From Streptomyces sp. DH41 (lineage in GTDB: Bacteria; Actinomycetota; Actinomycetes; Streptomycetales; Streptomycetaceae), in contig NZ_JARVKY010000001.1 of assembly GCF_029813785.1 (NCBI RefSeq), positions 248,001 through 312,000 of the forward strand: a DNA stretch of 64,000 nucleotides, read 5' to 3'. Shown one piece after another: positions 57,059-64,000 of the stretch (its first letter is position 1; the number at the start of each line of letters is the position of its first letter). The translations under genes and the position numbers were made by a program. The notes beneath the pieces are model-generated. The model worked only from the letters and a program-made list of their open reading frames with translations. It had not been told where the DNA came from and made no database searches.

Positions 57059-58003
57059 TCAGGCCGGGGCCTGCCCGGCGCGCGGGGCGGGCCCCGGGCC
57101 GGCGGAGGCGGGGGTCGCGGCCGTCCGCAGGGCGTCCAGTACCCGCCCCACCGCCGCGCTCTCCTCGGCCCCCCTGCGCACCGCGCCGACCACGTGCCGC
57201 ACCGGGCGGTCCGCCCGCAGCTCACGCATGACGACCCCGTCCCGCGGTACGGCCGCCATGCGCGGCACCAGGGCCACGCCCATGCCCGCCTCGACCATCG
57301 CGAGGATCGCCGTCCAGCCGGTCGCCGCGTGGCCCTGGTGGGGCCTGAACCCGGCCGTCTCACAGGCTCCGCGTGTGATGTCGGACCAGGGCCCGCTGCC
57401 CCCGAAGATCCACGGTTCGGCGGCGAGGTCGGCCAGCCGCAGCCCGTCCGCGCGGGCCAGCGGGTGGTCGCAGGGCAGGGCGACGTCCAGCGGGTCGGCG
57501 AGGAGCGGGACGCGGGTGAAGCGCGGGTCGACGGCGCTCGGCGCCTGCGCGGCCAGCGACAGCGCGAGGTCCACCTCCCCGGCGGCCAGCAGCTCGTACG
57601 CCTCCTGCGCCTCGGCCTCCCGCACCCGCACCGCGATCCCGGGGTGCGTCACCCGCAGCGCGGTCACGGCGGGTACGACGAGGGCGGGTACGGCGGTGGA
57701 GAAGGCGCCGACCCGCACCTCACCGGCGTCCCCGCGGACGTGGGCCGCCAGCTCGGCGTCGGCCCGTTCCAGTTGCTCGAACACCGCTTCGGCGTGCCGC
57801 AGCACCAGGCGGGCCGCGTCCGTCAGCCGGACCCGTCTGCCCTGGGCCTGGAGCAGCTCCACCCCGAGCTGCCTGGAGAGGTTCGTCAGCTGTTGCGACA
57901 CGGCGGACGGCGTCATGCGCAGCGCCTCGGCCGTCGCGGTCACCGTGCCCCGTTCCCGCAGCGTTCGCAGGATCCGCAGCTTGCGGATGTCCCAGTCGGC
58001 CAT
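57059..58003 (-). CDS. LysR-family transcriptional regulator
   Basis: The 314-residue regulator has an N-terminal winged helix (residues 4-62, LRERGTVTATAEALRMTPSAVSQQLTNL) and a two-lobe effector domain from about residue 90. The Pro/Ala-rich tail is extra. It lies 29 bp after the DMT transporter gene on the same strand, which it may regulate. Confidence 0.93.
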   Translation of the reverse strand: MADWDIRKLRILRTLRERGTVTATAEALRMTPSAVSQQLTNLSRQLGVELLQAQGRRVRLTDAARLVLRHAEAVFEQLERADAELAAHVRGDAGEVRVGAFSTAVPALVVPAVTALRVTHPGIAVRVREAEAQEAYELLAAGEVDLALSLAAQAPSAVDPRFTRVPLLADPLDVALPCDHPLARADGLRLADLAAEPWIFGGSGPWSDITRGACETAGFRPHQGHAATGWTAILAMVEAGMGVALVPRMAAVPRDGVVMRELRADRPVRHVVGAVRRGAEESAAVGRVLDALRTAATPASAGPGPAPRAGQAPA

Positions 58004-58032
58004 GGCGGCAACCTACCCGCGGGCCGCGCTCC

Positions 58033-58965
58033 TCACCGACGCGGCCCGGCCCCCGAGGCGGCGCCGAGGACGACGCCGCCGAGGATCAGCGCCATGCACC
58101 CGGCCTGCGCCCAGCCGGTCGGCTCGGAGAGCAGGGCCCAGGACAGCAGGGCGACGCACACCGGCTGGAGGTAGTAGACGACGCCGGCCCGGGAGGGGCC
58201 GATCAGGGAGATCGCCTTGTTCCAGGCGAAGAAGGCGACCGCGGAGGAGGCGACGCCGACGTAGAGGAGCGGCAGGACATTGCCCGGGGCCGGGCTGAAG
58301 CCGCCCTGGACGGCGAGGCTGACGACCTGGGCGGGCAGCAGCAGGACGGTGCCGAACAGGAACGTGGTGAACAGGAACCCCACGCCGTCCAGCCCGGTGG
58401 GCCCGCGGCGCAGCAGCGCGCTGTACGACCCGAAGCAGCAGGCGGCGGCGATCATCCACAGGTCACCGGCCGACAACGACGCCCCGCCTTTGACCAGCAG
58501 CAACACGCCCGCGCAGGCGATGAGCAGCCCGGCGACCCGGCGGGCGCCGAGCCGTACGCCGCCCGCCCGTTCGAAGACCGCCATCAGCACCGGGGACGCC
58601 GCCATGATCATGCCCATGTTGGCGGCGGGGGTCGTGACTCCGGCCTGGTTGACCAGGGTGTTGTAGACGGTCACGCCGAGCAGGGAGGCGAGGAGGACGA
58701 AGCCGAGGTGACGCCGGATCAGCGCGCGTTGCCGCCAGGCCCGCCGGGCGCCGAAGGGAGCGACGACGGCGAGCGCCACCACCCAGCGCCAGAAGGCGTG
58801 CTGGACGGGGGGCACGCTGTCACCGAGGGCGCGGGAGGTGACGAAGCTGCCGGACCAGACGAGGGTGGCGAGTACGGCGAGCCCGATTCCGAGAGCGACG
58901 GGGGCGGCCGGGCCGACGGCGGGAGTGAGCGCGGGGGTGGTGGTCCGGCGGTCGGCTACGGCCAC
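58033..58965 (-). CDS. EamA/DMT-family transporter
   Basis: The 310-residue protein starts at GTG 58965 and has ten helices in two EamA repeats. Signatures are VLATLVWSGSFVTSRALGDSVPP and AVGGVVL-like end segments. It is probably a metabolite or amino acid exporter; substrate unknown. It is followed by the lysR gene. Confidence 0.9.
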   Translation of the reverse strand: MAVADRRTTTPALTPAVGPAAPVALGIGLAVLATLVWSGSFVTSRALGDSVPPVQHAFWRWVVALAVVAPFGARRAWRQRALIRRHLGFVLLASLLGVTVYNTLVNQAGVTTPAANMGMIMAASPVLMAVFERAGGVRLGARRVAGLLIACAGVLLLVKGGASLSAGDLWMIAAACCFGSYSALLRRGPTGLDGVGFLFTTFLFGTVLLLPAQVVSLAVQGGFSPAPGNVLPLLYVGVASSAVAFFAWNKAISLIGPSRAGVVYYLQPVCVALLSWALLSEPTGWAQAGCMALILGGVVLGAASGAGPRR

Positions 58966-59009
58966 GGAGGTCCTCTCGGCAGGGCGACGATCACGGCGGT
59001 TCTACCGGC

Positions 59010-59972
59010 CTACCGTCGCAGCGCTGGACCCGTCAGGTCCATCGAATCTTTTCGACCTTTCCTTGTAGGAGAACTGAAAGGAGAACTGAAAGGTCCCAGG
59101 GGCCCGGCCGCCCGCGCCCGCGGCCCGAGCTGTCCCGCGGCCGTCGCCCCGAACGCCAGCGCCATGCCCGCCAGTTGTACCGGCGTCAGCGCCTCGCCGA
59201 GCGCCGCCCAGCCGACGACGGCGGCGGTCAGCGGGGAGAGCGGGCCGAGGAAGGTGACCTGGGTGGCGGAGAGCCGGCCGATACCGCGGAACCAGAGCCA
59301 GTACGCCAACGCCGTGTTGGCCAGGGCGAGGTAGAGGTAGCCGCCGACCGCCTGGGCGTCCAGGGCGGGCGGGGCGCCCTCGGCCAGGAGGGCGAGCGGC
59401 GCGATGAGCAGGCCGCCGGCGGCCAGTTGCCAGCCGGTGAGCGCGAGCGGGCCGACGCCTTCGGGGCGGCCCCACCGCTTGGTGAGCACGGTGCCGGCCG
59501 ACATGGAGGCGGTGGACGCGAGGGCCGCCAGCACGCCGAGCGCGTCCAGCGCCCCGGCCGCCTTCAGCACCACCAGGCTGACACCGAACGCGGCGACGAC
59601 GCCGGCGAGCACGGACCGGGCGGTGGGCCGCTGCCCGAGCAGCAGCGCCGAGAGCCCGACGACGCACAGCGGGCCGACCGAACCGACCGCGGCGGCCGTC
59701 CCGCCCGGCAGCCGGTAGGCGGAGAGGAACAGCAGCGGAAAGAAGGCCCCGATGTTCAGCGCGCCCAGCACCGCCGCCTTCCACCACCAGGCGCCGCGCG
59801 GCAGCACCCGGGCGAGGGCGAGCAGCAGCAGACCGGCGGGCAGTGCGCGCGTCAGCCCGGTGAACAGGGGCCGGTCGGGCGGCAGGAACTCGGTGGTCAC
59901 GGCGTAGGTGGTGCCCCAGGAGACGGGCGCGAGGGCGGTGAGCGCGATGAGGGCGGGGCGGCCGGCGGGCAT
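59010..59972 (-). CDS. EamA/DMT-family transporter (RhaT/YdcZ-like)
   Basis: The 320-residue ten-helix protein starts at ATG 59972 (MPAGRPALIALTALAPVSWGTTY). PVSWGTTYAVTTEFLPPDRP is typical of this exporter group. The C-terminal tail is basic. It is divergent from the marR gene, whose product probably controls it. Confidence 0.9.
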   Translation of the reverse strand: MPAGRPALIALTALAPVSWGTTYAVTTEFLPPDRPLFTGLTRALPAGLLLLALARVLPRGAWWWKAAVLGALNIGAFFPLLFLSAYRLPGGTAAAVGSVGPLCVVGLSALLLGQRPTARSVLAGVVAAFGVSLVVLKAAGALDALGVLAALASTASMSAGTVLTKRWGRPEGVGPLALTGWQLAAGGLLIAPLALLAEGAPPALDAQAVGGYLYLALANTALAYWLWFRGIGRLSATQVTFLGPLSPLTAAVVGWAALGEALTPVQLAGMALAFGATAAGQLGPRARAAGPLGPFSSPFSSPTRKGRKDSMDLTGPALRR

Positions 59973-60017
59973 GGCGGGCTCCCTTCCGGGAGACGGAGAA
60001 GCGAAGCTCGGCAGTTA

Positions 60018-60052
60018 GTAGCTTAGCTCTAAGCAAGTTTCCGTCAAGCTAC
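60018..60052. promoter_or_regulatory. MarR-type operator region
   Basis: A perfect palindrome GCTTAG-CT-CTAAGC (60021-60034) lies in the 120-bp divergent promoter of the DMT transporter and marR. Around it is an inverted repeat GTAGCTT (60018-60024) with AAGCTAC (60046-60052). The low-GC, paired sites fit autoregulation by the adjacent MarR. Confidence 0.55.
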
Positions 60053-60092
60053 TTTCTTGCGACCGAGCCTGATCGACCTCGATACTCATGCC

Positions 60093-60614
60093 ATGACTGA
60101 ACGCCCCGGCCGGCCCCCCGAGCCGCCCAAGGACCCCGTCGACGCGATCATCGGCCAGTGGGCGGAGGTGCGGCCCGACCTGGACACGGCCGCCATGGAG
60201 GTGTTCGGCCGCGTCTTCCGGCTCGCGCGCGCGATGGGCGACCGGATGGAGAAGGCGTACACGCGCTTCGGAATCTCCCGCGGGGAATTCGACGCCCTGG
60301 CCACCCTGCGCCGCTCCGGTGAGCCCTACACGCTCTCCCCCCGGCAGCTCTCGGCCACGCTGATGCTCACCACGGGCGGCATGACCGGTCGGCTGGACAA
60401 GCTCGAACGGGCCGGGCTGCTGCGCCGCTCCCCCGACCCGCACGACCGGCGGGGACTTCAGGTCACGCTCACCGACCGGGGGCTGGAGCTGATCGACGAG
60501 GCGGTCGGCGCGGGACTGGCCGTCCAGACGGAGGCACTGTCCGTCCTCGACGACGAACGGGCGGGCCAACTGGCCGTCCTGCTGCGGGACCTCCTGGCCG
60601 GAACCGAGAGGTAG
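60093..60614 (+). CDS. MarR-family transcriptional regulator
   Basis: The 173-residue regulator starts at ATG 60093 (MTERPGRPPEPPKDP). Winged helix: FDALATLRRSGEPYTLSPRQLSATLMLTTGGMT, then the wing SPDPHDRRGLQVTLT with the conserved DxRR. It is divergent from the DMT transporter at 59010-59972. Confidence 0.93.
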   Translation: MTERPGRPPEPPKDPVDAIIGQWAEVRPDLDTAAMEVFGRVFRLARAMGDRMEKAYTRFGISRGEFDALATLRRSGEPYTLSPRQLSATLMLTTGGMTGRLDKLERAGLLRRSPDPHDRRGLQVTLTDRGLELIDEAVGAGLAVQTEALSVLDDERAGQLAVLLRDLLAGTER

Positions 60615-60626
60615 GCGGGAGACGCG

Positions 60627-60695
60627 CCGAGGGCGCCGGCCCCTTGCCCGTACCCGCGCTGACGCGCGTACGTGCGGTGGGACCGGCGCCCTCGG
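60627..60695. terminator. Terminator between marR and small membrane gene
   Basis: A 13-bp stem CCGAGGGCGCCGG with its complement (60683-60695) encloses a GC-rich inner hairpin. Confidence 0.65.
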
Positions 60696-60745
60696 TGAAG
60701 CTGAGGCGAGCCGTCAGGCTCTGAAGCAGTCGGGCTCTGAACCCG

Positions 60746-61027
60746 TCAGGCCTTGGCGTCGGCCTTCGCCTTGGTCCTGATGTTGCGGGAGGTCACGCGG
60801 TGCTCCTCCTTGGACCTGTCCAGGACCATGACCAGGGCCGTGATGACCACGAACAGCGCGATCGGGGCCACGACGTAGAGGCCCACCGTCTCGATGACGC
60901 TGAGGCCGGGACCGGGGTCGTCGCCGTCGTCGCGGGTCAGCGCGAGCGCGGGGGACGACATGAGCAGCATCATCAGCGTCGTACCGGCTGCCAGGGCGCC
61001 GGCGCGCAGGGCGTTCTTCTTGTCCAC
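60746..61027 (-). CDS. Small exported membrane protein, 93 residues
   Basis: The protein has a signal peptide (MDKKNALRAGALAAGTTLMMLLMSSPALA) and a short acidic loop (RDDGDDPGPG). A second helix follows (VGLYVVAPIALFVVITALVMVL), then a basic cytoplasmic tail. Similar small proteins are common in Streptomyces; no function is known. It lies 72 bp past the malQ stop. Confidence 0.75.
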   Translation of the reverse strand: MDKKNALRAGALAAGTTLMMLLMSSPALALTRDDGDDPGPGLSVIETVGLYVVAPIALFVVITALVMVLDRSKEEHRVTSRNIRTKAKADAKA

Positions 61028-61099
61028 GGTGCAAAGTTAGCGAACGGCCGGAACGGGCGCGCGCCCGGGGTGCCGTACGGGGGCCCGGGAGCGTGCCGC

Positions 61100-63202
61100 T
61101 CAGCCTTCGGCACGCTCCCGTACGGCGTCGATCAGGGCGTGCAGCCGGGGTGAGAGGGCCAGGTCCTCCAGGGTCACGGGGCGGCCCTCGGCGTCGGCGA
61201 CGGGCAGGCGCCAATTCGGGTACTGGTCCCAGGTGCCGGGGAGGTTCTGCGGGCGGCGGTCGCCCACGGCGTCCGGGAGCCAGATGCCGGCCATGCGGGC
61301 GGGGGTGCGCAGCAGGAAGCGGTGGACGGCCTGGATGCCGGCCTCCTCGGAAGGAGCACCGGTGTCGCCGCCGGTGCCGTGCAGCAGGCCGAGCCGGGCC
61401 AGTACCTCCAGCCACTCGGCCGTGTCCGCCGACGCCTCGGCCCGCTCCTCCTCCAGCGGGCGGGCGAGCAGGCCGAGGCGGTCGCGGAGTTCGACGTGTT
61501 CGCCGGTGAGGCGGGCCGCGGTGGACGGCAGGTCGTGGGTGGTGGCGGTGGCCAGGCAGTCGGCGCGCCACCGCTCGGGCGGCAGGGGGCGGCCGTCGCC
61601 CGCCCAGTCACGCTCGAACCACAGCACCGAGGTGCCGAGCACCCCGCGTTCGCGCAGCGCCTCGCGCACGCCCGGCTCCACGGTGCCCAGGTCCTCGCCG
61701 ATGACCACGGCGCCGGCCCGGGTGGCCTCCAGGACGAGTACGGCGAGCATGGCCTCGGCGTCGTAGCGGACGTAGGTGCCCTCGGTGGGCGGGTGGCCCT
61801 CGGGGACCCACCACAGACGGAACAGGCCCATGACGTGGTCGATGCGCAGGGCTCCGGCGTAGCGGAACAGGCCCCGCAGCAGGCGCCGGAAGGGCGCGTA
61901 GCCGAAGTCGGCCAGGCGGTCGGGGCGCCAGGGCGGCAGGCCCCAGTCCTGGCCGCGGGCGTTGAAGGCGTCGGGCGGCGCGCCCACGGACATGCCGGCG
62001 GCGAAGTACTCCTGCTGCGCCCAGGAGTCGGCGCCTCGCGGATGCACGCCCACGGCGAGGTCGTGGACGATCCCGACCGGCATGCCGGCCTCGCGGGCGG
62101 TGCGCTGTGCGGCGGTGAGCTGGGTGTCGGTGAGCCAGGTGAGGCGGGAGTGGAAGTCGACGCGGTCCATCAGCTCGGTGCGGGCGCGGTCGGTGTCGGC
62201 GGAGCGGGGGTCGCGCAGGCCCTCGGGCCACTGGTGCCAGTCGGAACCGTGGATTTCGGCGAGCGCGCACCAGGTGGCGTGGTCCTCCAGCGCGGTGCCC
62301 TGTTCGGCGAGATAGTCGCAGTAGGCGGCGCGGCGGCCGGGTCCGAGGGGAACCTCGCACAGCGTTTCGAGGGCCTCGCGCTTGAGCTCCCACACGGCGT
62401 CCCGGTCGATCAGGGCGCCCTTCTCCAGTACGGCCTCGCGCAGCCGCCCGGCCCGCTCCCCGAGGGCCCGGACGCGCGCGTGGTCGGTGACGTACGCGAA
62501 CTCGGGCACGTCCTCGATCCGCAGGTGCACGGGGTCGGGGAAGCGGCGGGAGGAGGGCCGGTACGGGGAGGGGTCGGTGGGAGCACCGGGCACGGCCGCG
62601 TGCAGCGGGTTGACCTGGACGAACCCGGCGCCCAAGGCGCGTCCGGCCCAGGCGGCCAGTTCACCGAGGTCGCCGAGGTCGCCCATGCCCCAGGAGCGGC
62701 GGGAGAGGAGGGAGTAGAGCTGGACGAGAAGTCCGTAGGAACGCGTGGCCGGGACGGGCAGCCTGGCGGGCGCGACGATCAGGTGGGCGCGGGCGGTCCG
62801 GCCGTCGGGCGCGGTGGCGGTCAGGCGGTGGACGCCGGGTGGCAGCGGCCCGGTGCCGTCACAGGTCTCGCCCTGCTCCGTGTCGACGCGCAGCCGGGTG
62901 CCCTCGGGAAGTGCGGCCAGGGCGGCCGGCGTCCCGCCGCCCTGCCGGCCGACCACGGTGGGCGGCAGCAGGCGTTCGCGCAGTTCGCCCTCACGGGCGG
63001 CGAGCGCGGCGCGTACGGCCCGCGGTGTGCTCGTGTCCACGCCGAGGGCGGCCAGGGCCAGGGTGACGGCGGTGGCCGAGGCCGCGACGGTGCGGTCCGG
63101 GGACGGGCTGTAGGAGGTGGCGACGCCGTGCAGGGCGGCGAGCCGGGTCAGATCCTCGGGAAGGTCCTCGGTGGGGGGCTCGGCCGGCCTGGCTGCTGGC
63201 AT
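61100..63202 (-). CDS. malQ: 4-alpha-glucanotransferase (amylomaltase, GH77)
   Basis: The 700-residue enzyme transfers glucan chains in maltodextrin and glycogen metabolism. ATG 63202 follows GAGGTCAC. An N-terminal beta domain of about 160 residues typical of actinobacterial MalQ precedes the barrel. The nucleophile aspartate is in LRIDHVMGLFRLWW, the acid/base glutamate in VIGEDLGTVEP and the stabilising aspartate in TTHDLPSTA. It follows the small Pro/Ser/Thr-rich gene by nine bases. Confidence 0.95.
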   Translation of the reverse strand: MPAARPAEPPTEDLPEDLTRLAALHGVATSYSPSPDRTVAASATAVTLALAALGVDTSTPRAVRAALAAREGELRERLLPPTVVGRQGGGTPAALAALPEGTRLRVDTEQGETCDGTGPLPPGVHRLTATAPDGRTARAHLIVAPARLPVPATRSYGLLVQLYSLLSRRSWGMGDLGDLGELAAWAGRALGAGFVQVNPLHAAVPGAPTDPSPYRPSSRRFPDPVHLRIEDVPEFAYVTDHARVRALGERAGRLREAVLEKGALIDRDAVWELKREALETLCEVPLGPGRRAAYCDYLAEQGTALEDHATWCALAEIHGSDWHQWPEGLRDPRSADTDRARTELMDRVDFHSRLTWLTDTQLTAAQRTAREAGMPVGIVHDLAVGVHPRGADSWAQQEYFAAGMSVGAPPDAFNARGQDWGLPPWRPDRLADFGYAPFRRLLRGLFRYAGALRIDHVMGLFRLWWVPEGHPPTEGTYVRYDAEAMLAVLVLEATRAGAVVIGEDLGTVEPGVREALRERGVLGTSVLWFERDWAGDGRPLPPERWRADCLATATTHDLPSTAARLTGEHVELRDRLGLLARPLEEERAEASADTAEWLEVLARLGLLHGTGGDTGAPSEEAGIQAVHRFLLRTPARMAGIWLPDAVGDRRPQNLPGTWDQYPNWRLPVADAEGRPVTLEDLALSPRLHALIDAVRERAEG

Positions 63203-63211
63203 CTGTGACCT

Positions 63212-63517
63212 CTACGACCTCGTGGGTTCCGGGACGGCGAAGGAGGGGCCGCCCTGCTCCGGCACGTCCGCCGTGAGTTCGGGCGAGGACTCGCTGGTCA
63301 GCGGTACGGCGTCGGCGAACGGCGACTCGCTGGTGAGGGGCTCGGCGTCGGGCAGCGGCGGTTCGCTGGTGAGCGGGGTCTCGGCGCAGCTGCCGGTGGC
63401 GCCGAAGACGCAGTAGTGCGGGGTGTCGGAGGCGGCGGAGGGCTCCGCCCATGGAGTGGACGGCTCCGCCACGGGTTTGGACGGGGCCGGGAGCAGAAGC
63501 GGTGCCAGTGCAACCAC
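63212..63517 (-). CDS. 101-residue Pro/Ser/Thr/Glu-rich leader-type protein
   Basis: The frame starts at GTG 63517 with GAAGGAGA six bases upstream, a very good ribosome binding site. It encodes a short hydrophobic start (VVALAPLLLPAP), then three PLTSE repeats (ETPLTSEPP, AEPLTSESP, AVPLTSESS) in an acidic context, and two cysteines (HYCVFGATGSC). I do not recognise a family. The frame ends nine bases before malQ and is probably co-translated with it. Confidence 0.55.
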   Translation of the reverse strand: MVALAPLLLPAPSKPVAEPSTPWAEPSAASDTPHYCVFGATGSCAETPLTSEPPLPDAEPLTSESPFADAVPLTSESSPELTADVPEQGGPSFAVPEPTRS

Positions 63518-63790
63518 GGGGGTCTCCTTCGTAGAACTTCGTCGAGATTCGTCGACTTCTGTCGAGCACGCTTTTGGCGGGTTACGGCAGCCCTACCCAG
63601 TCCTTTCAAGGTCAGACGCCCCGACACCGACAACGTGACCCTGGTCACTCTCCATGTCAGCGAAATCCCCGCCAACCGGCGCAAAAGAACCCCCCGACCC
63701 GTTCCAGGATCACGCAAACCGGTGGCGGCGACCTCCGGAACACCGCGCGACTATTCACTCAGTACATGTACTCGGTGAATACTGTCCCCC
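63518..63790. other. Divergent promoter region of malQ leader gene and padR
   Basis: The gap is 273 bp. It holds the padR operator at 63753-63780 and presumably the malQ promoter. No other gene is seen. Confidence 0.4.
63753..63780. promoter_or_regulatory. Palindromic PadR-type operator
   Basis: A 28-bp dyad with outer arms ATTCAC and GTGAAT and core AGTACATGTACT has only two mismatched positions. It contains the TACATGTA core typical of PadR sites and lies ten bases before the padR start, so autorepression is likely. Confidence 0.7.
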
Positions 63791-64000
63791 ATGAGCACCC
63801 GTCACATCCTGTTGGGGCTGCTCGCCTCGGGGCCGAGCCACGGCTACGACCTGAAGCGACGCCACGACGCACGCTTCCCCGAGGCCCGTCCGCTGGCCTA
63901 CGGGCAGGTCTACACGACGCTGCAGCGTCTGGTCCGGGACGGTCTCGCGGAGGTCGACGGCACCGCCTCGGACGGCGGCCCGGAACGGACCGCGTACCGC
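63791..64000 (+). CDS. PadR-family transcriptional regulator, 3' end outside window
   Basis: The first 70 residues are visible, beginning MSTRHILLGLLASGPSHGYDLKRR. The winged helix is typical of PadR: GQVYTTLQRLVRDGLAEVDG. The start ATG is only ten bases from the end of the operator, so transcription may start very close to the ATG. Confidence 0.9.
   Translation, partial: MSTRHILLGLLASGPSHGYDLKRRHDARFPEARPLAYGQVYTTLQRLVRDGLAEVDGTASDGGPERTAYR

Noticed and set aside
53770..57363. 1197-codon minus-strand frame across pepN and the DUF1203 gene
   Set aside because: It is a shadow of the second pepN, with His/Arg/Gly-rich nonsense; its last codons only repeat the DUF1203 end by the tandem triplication.

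Overview
The window is high-GC actinobacterial chromosome, almost certainly Streptomyces. Codon use is strongly GC3-biased and GTG starts are common. Gene order matches the S. coelicolor core region around rne, mre, valS, clpX, clpP, tig, sodF, asd and pepN as I remember it; no database was searched. There are no rRNA genes, CRISPR arrays or transposase genes. About 48 protein genes and two tRNAs are supported, and most carry housekeeping functions.

Left third (1-21.4 kb). A long minus-strand series begins with the 5' part of an RNase E/G gene whose 3' end lies outside the window. Next come a radical-SAM-linked protein, a membrane protein built of LTPVG repeats, and an ECF sigma locus. That locus has a DUF2892-like membrane protein downstream and an overlapping 30-residue peptide upstream, behind a large RNA hairpin. 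A B12/radical SAM protein follows. Then comes the lateral-wall/spore-wall cluster mreB-mreC-mreD-pbp2-rodA, followed by ndk, a DUF4233 protein, folC and valS.

Middle (21.4-40 kb). A proline-rich membrane protein converges on clpX. The protein quality-control set clpX, clpP2, clpP1 and tig follows, with a ClgR-type operator upstream of clpP1. Two tRNA genes (Pro-TGG, Gly-TCC) come next. Then there are an acyltransferase, a SpoT-like HD protein, a PP2C phosphatase, an Eis-like acetyltransferase, a 185-bp MITE-like element with perfect terminal repeats, an Fpg/Nei glycosylase and rpiB. Two related amino-acid permeases flank bioY, and Fe-SOD sodF sits behind a textbook Nur box.

Right third (40-64 kb). 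This part is a mosaic: a DUF574-type methyltransferase, a zinc-ribbon protein, a DsbA-like mycothiol-type oxidoreductase, two PepN paralogues 12 kb apart, an AbiEi/Vsr-like protein and a secreted beta-lactamase-fold hydrolase. It continues with a secreted subtilase, a sigma factor with its membrane partner, asd, a DUF1203 protein, LysR and MarR regulators with two DMT transporters, a small secreted membrane protein, malQ with a small coupled leader gene, and the 5' end of a PadR regulator behind a palindromic operator. Intergenic regions are rich in short tandem repeats and strong hairpin terminators.
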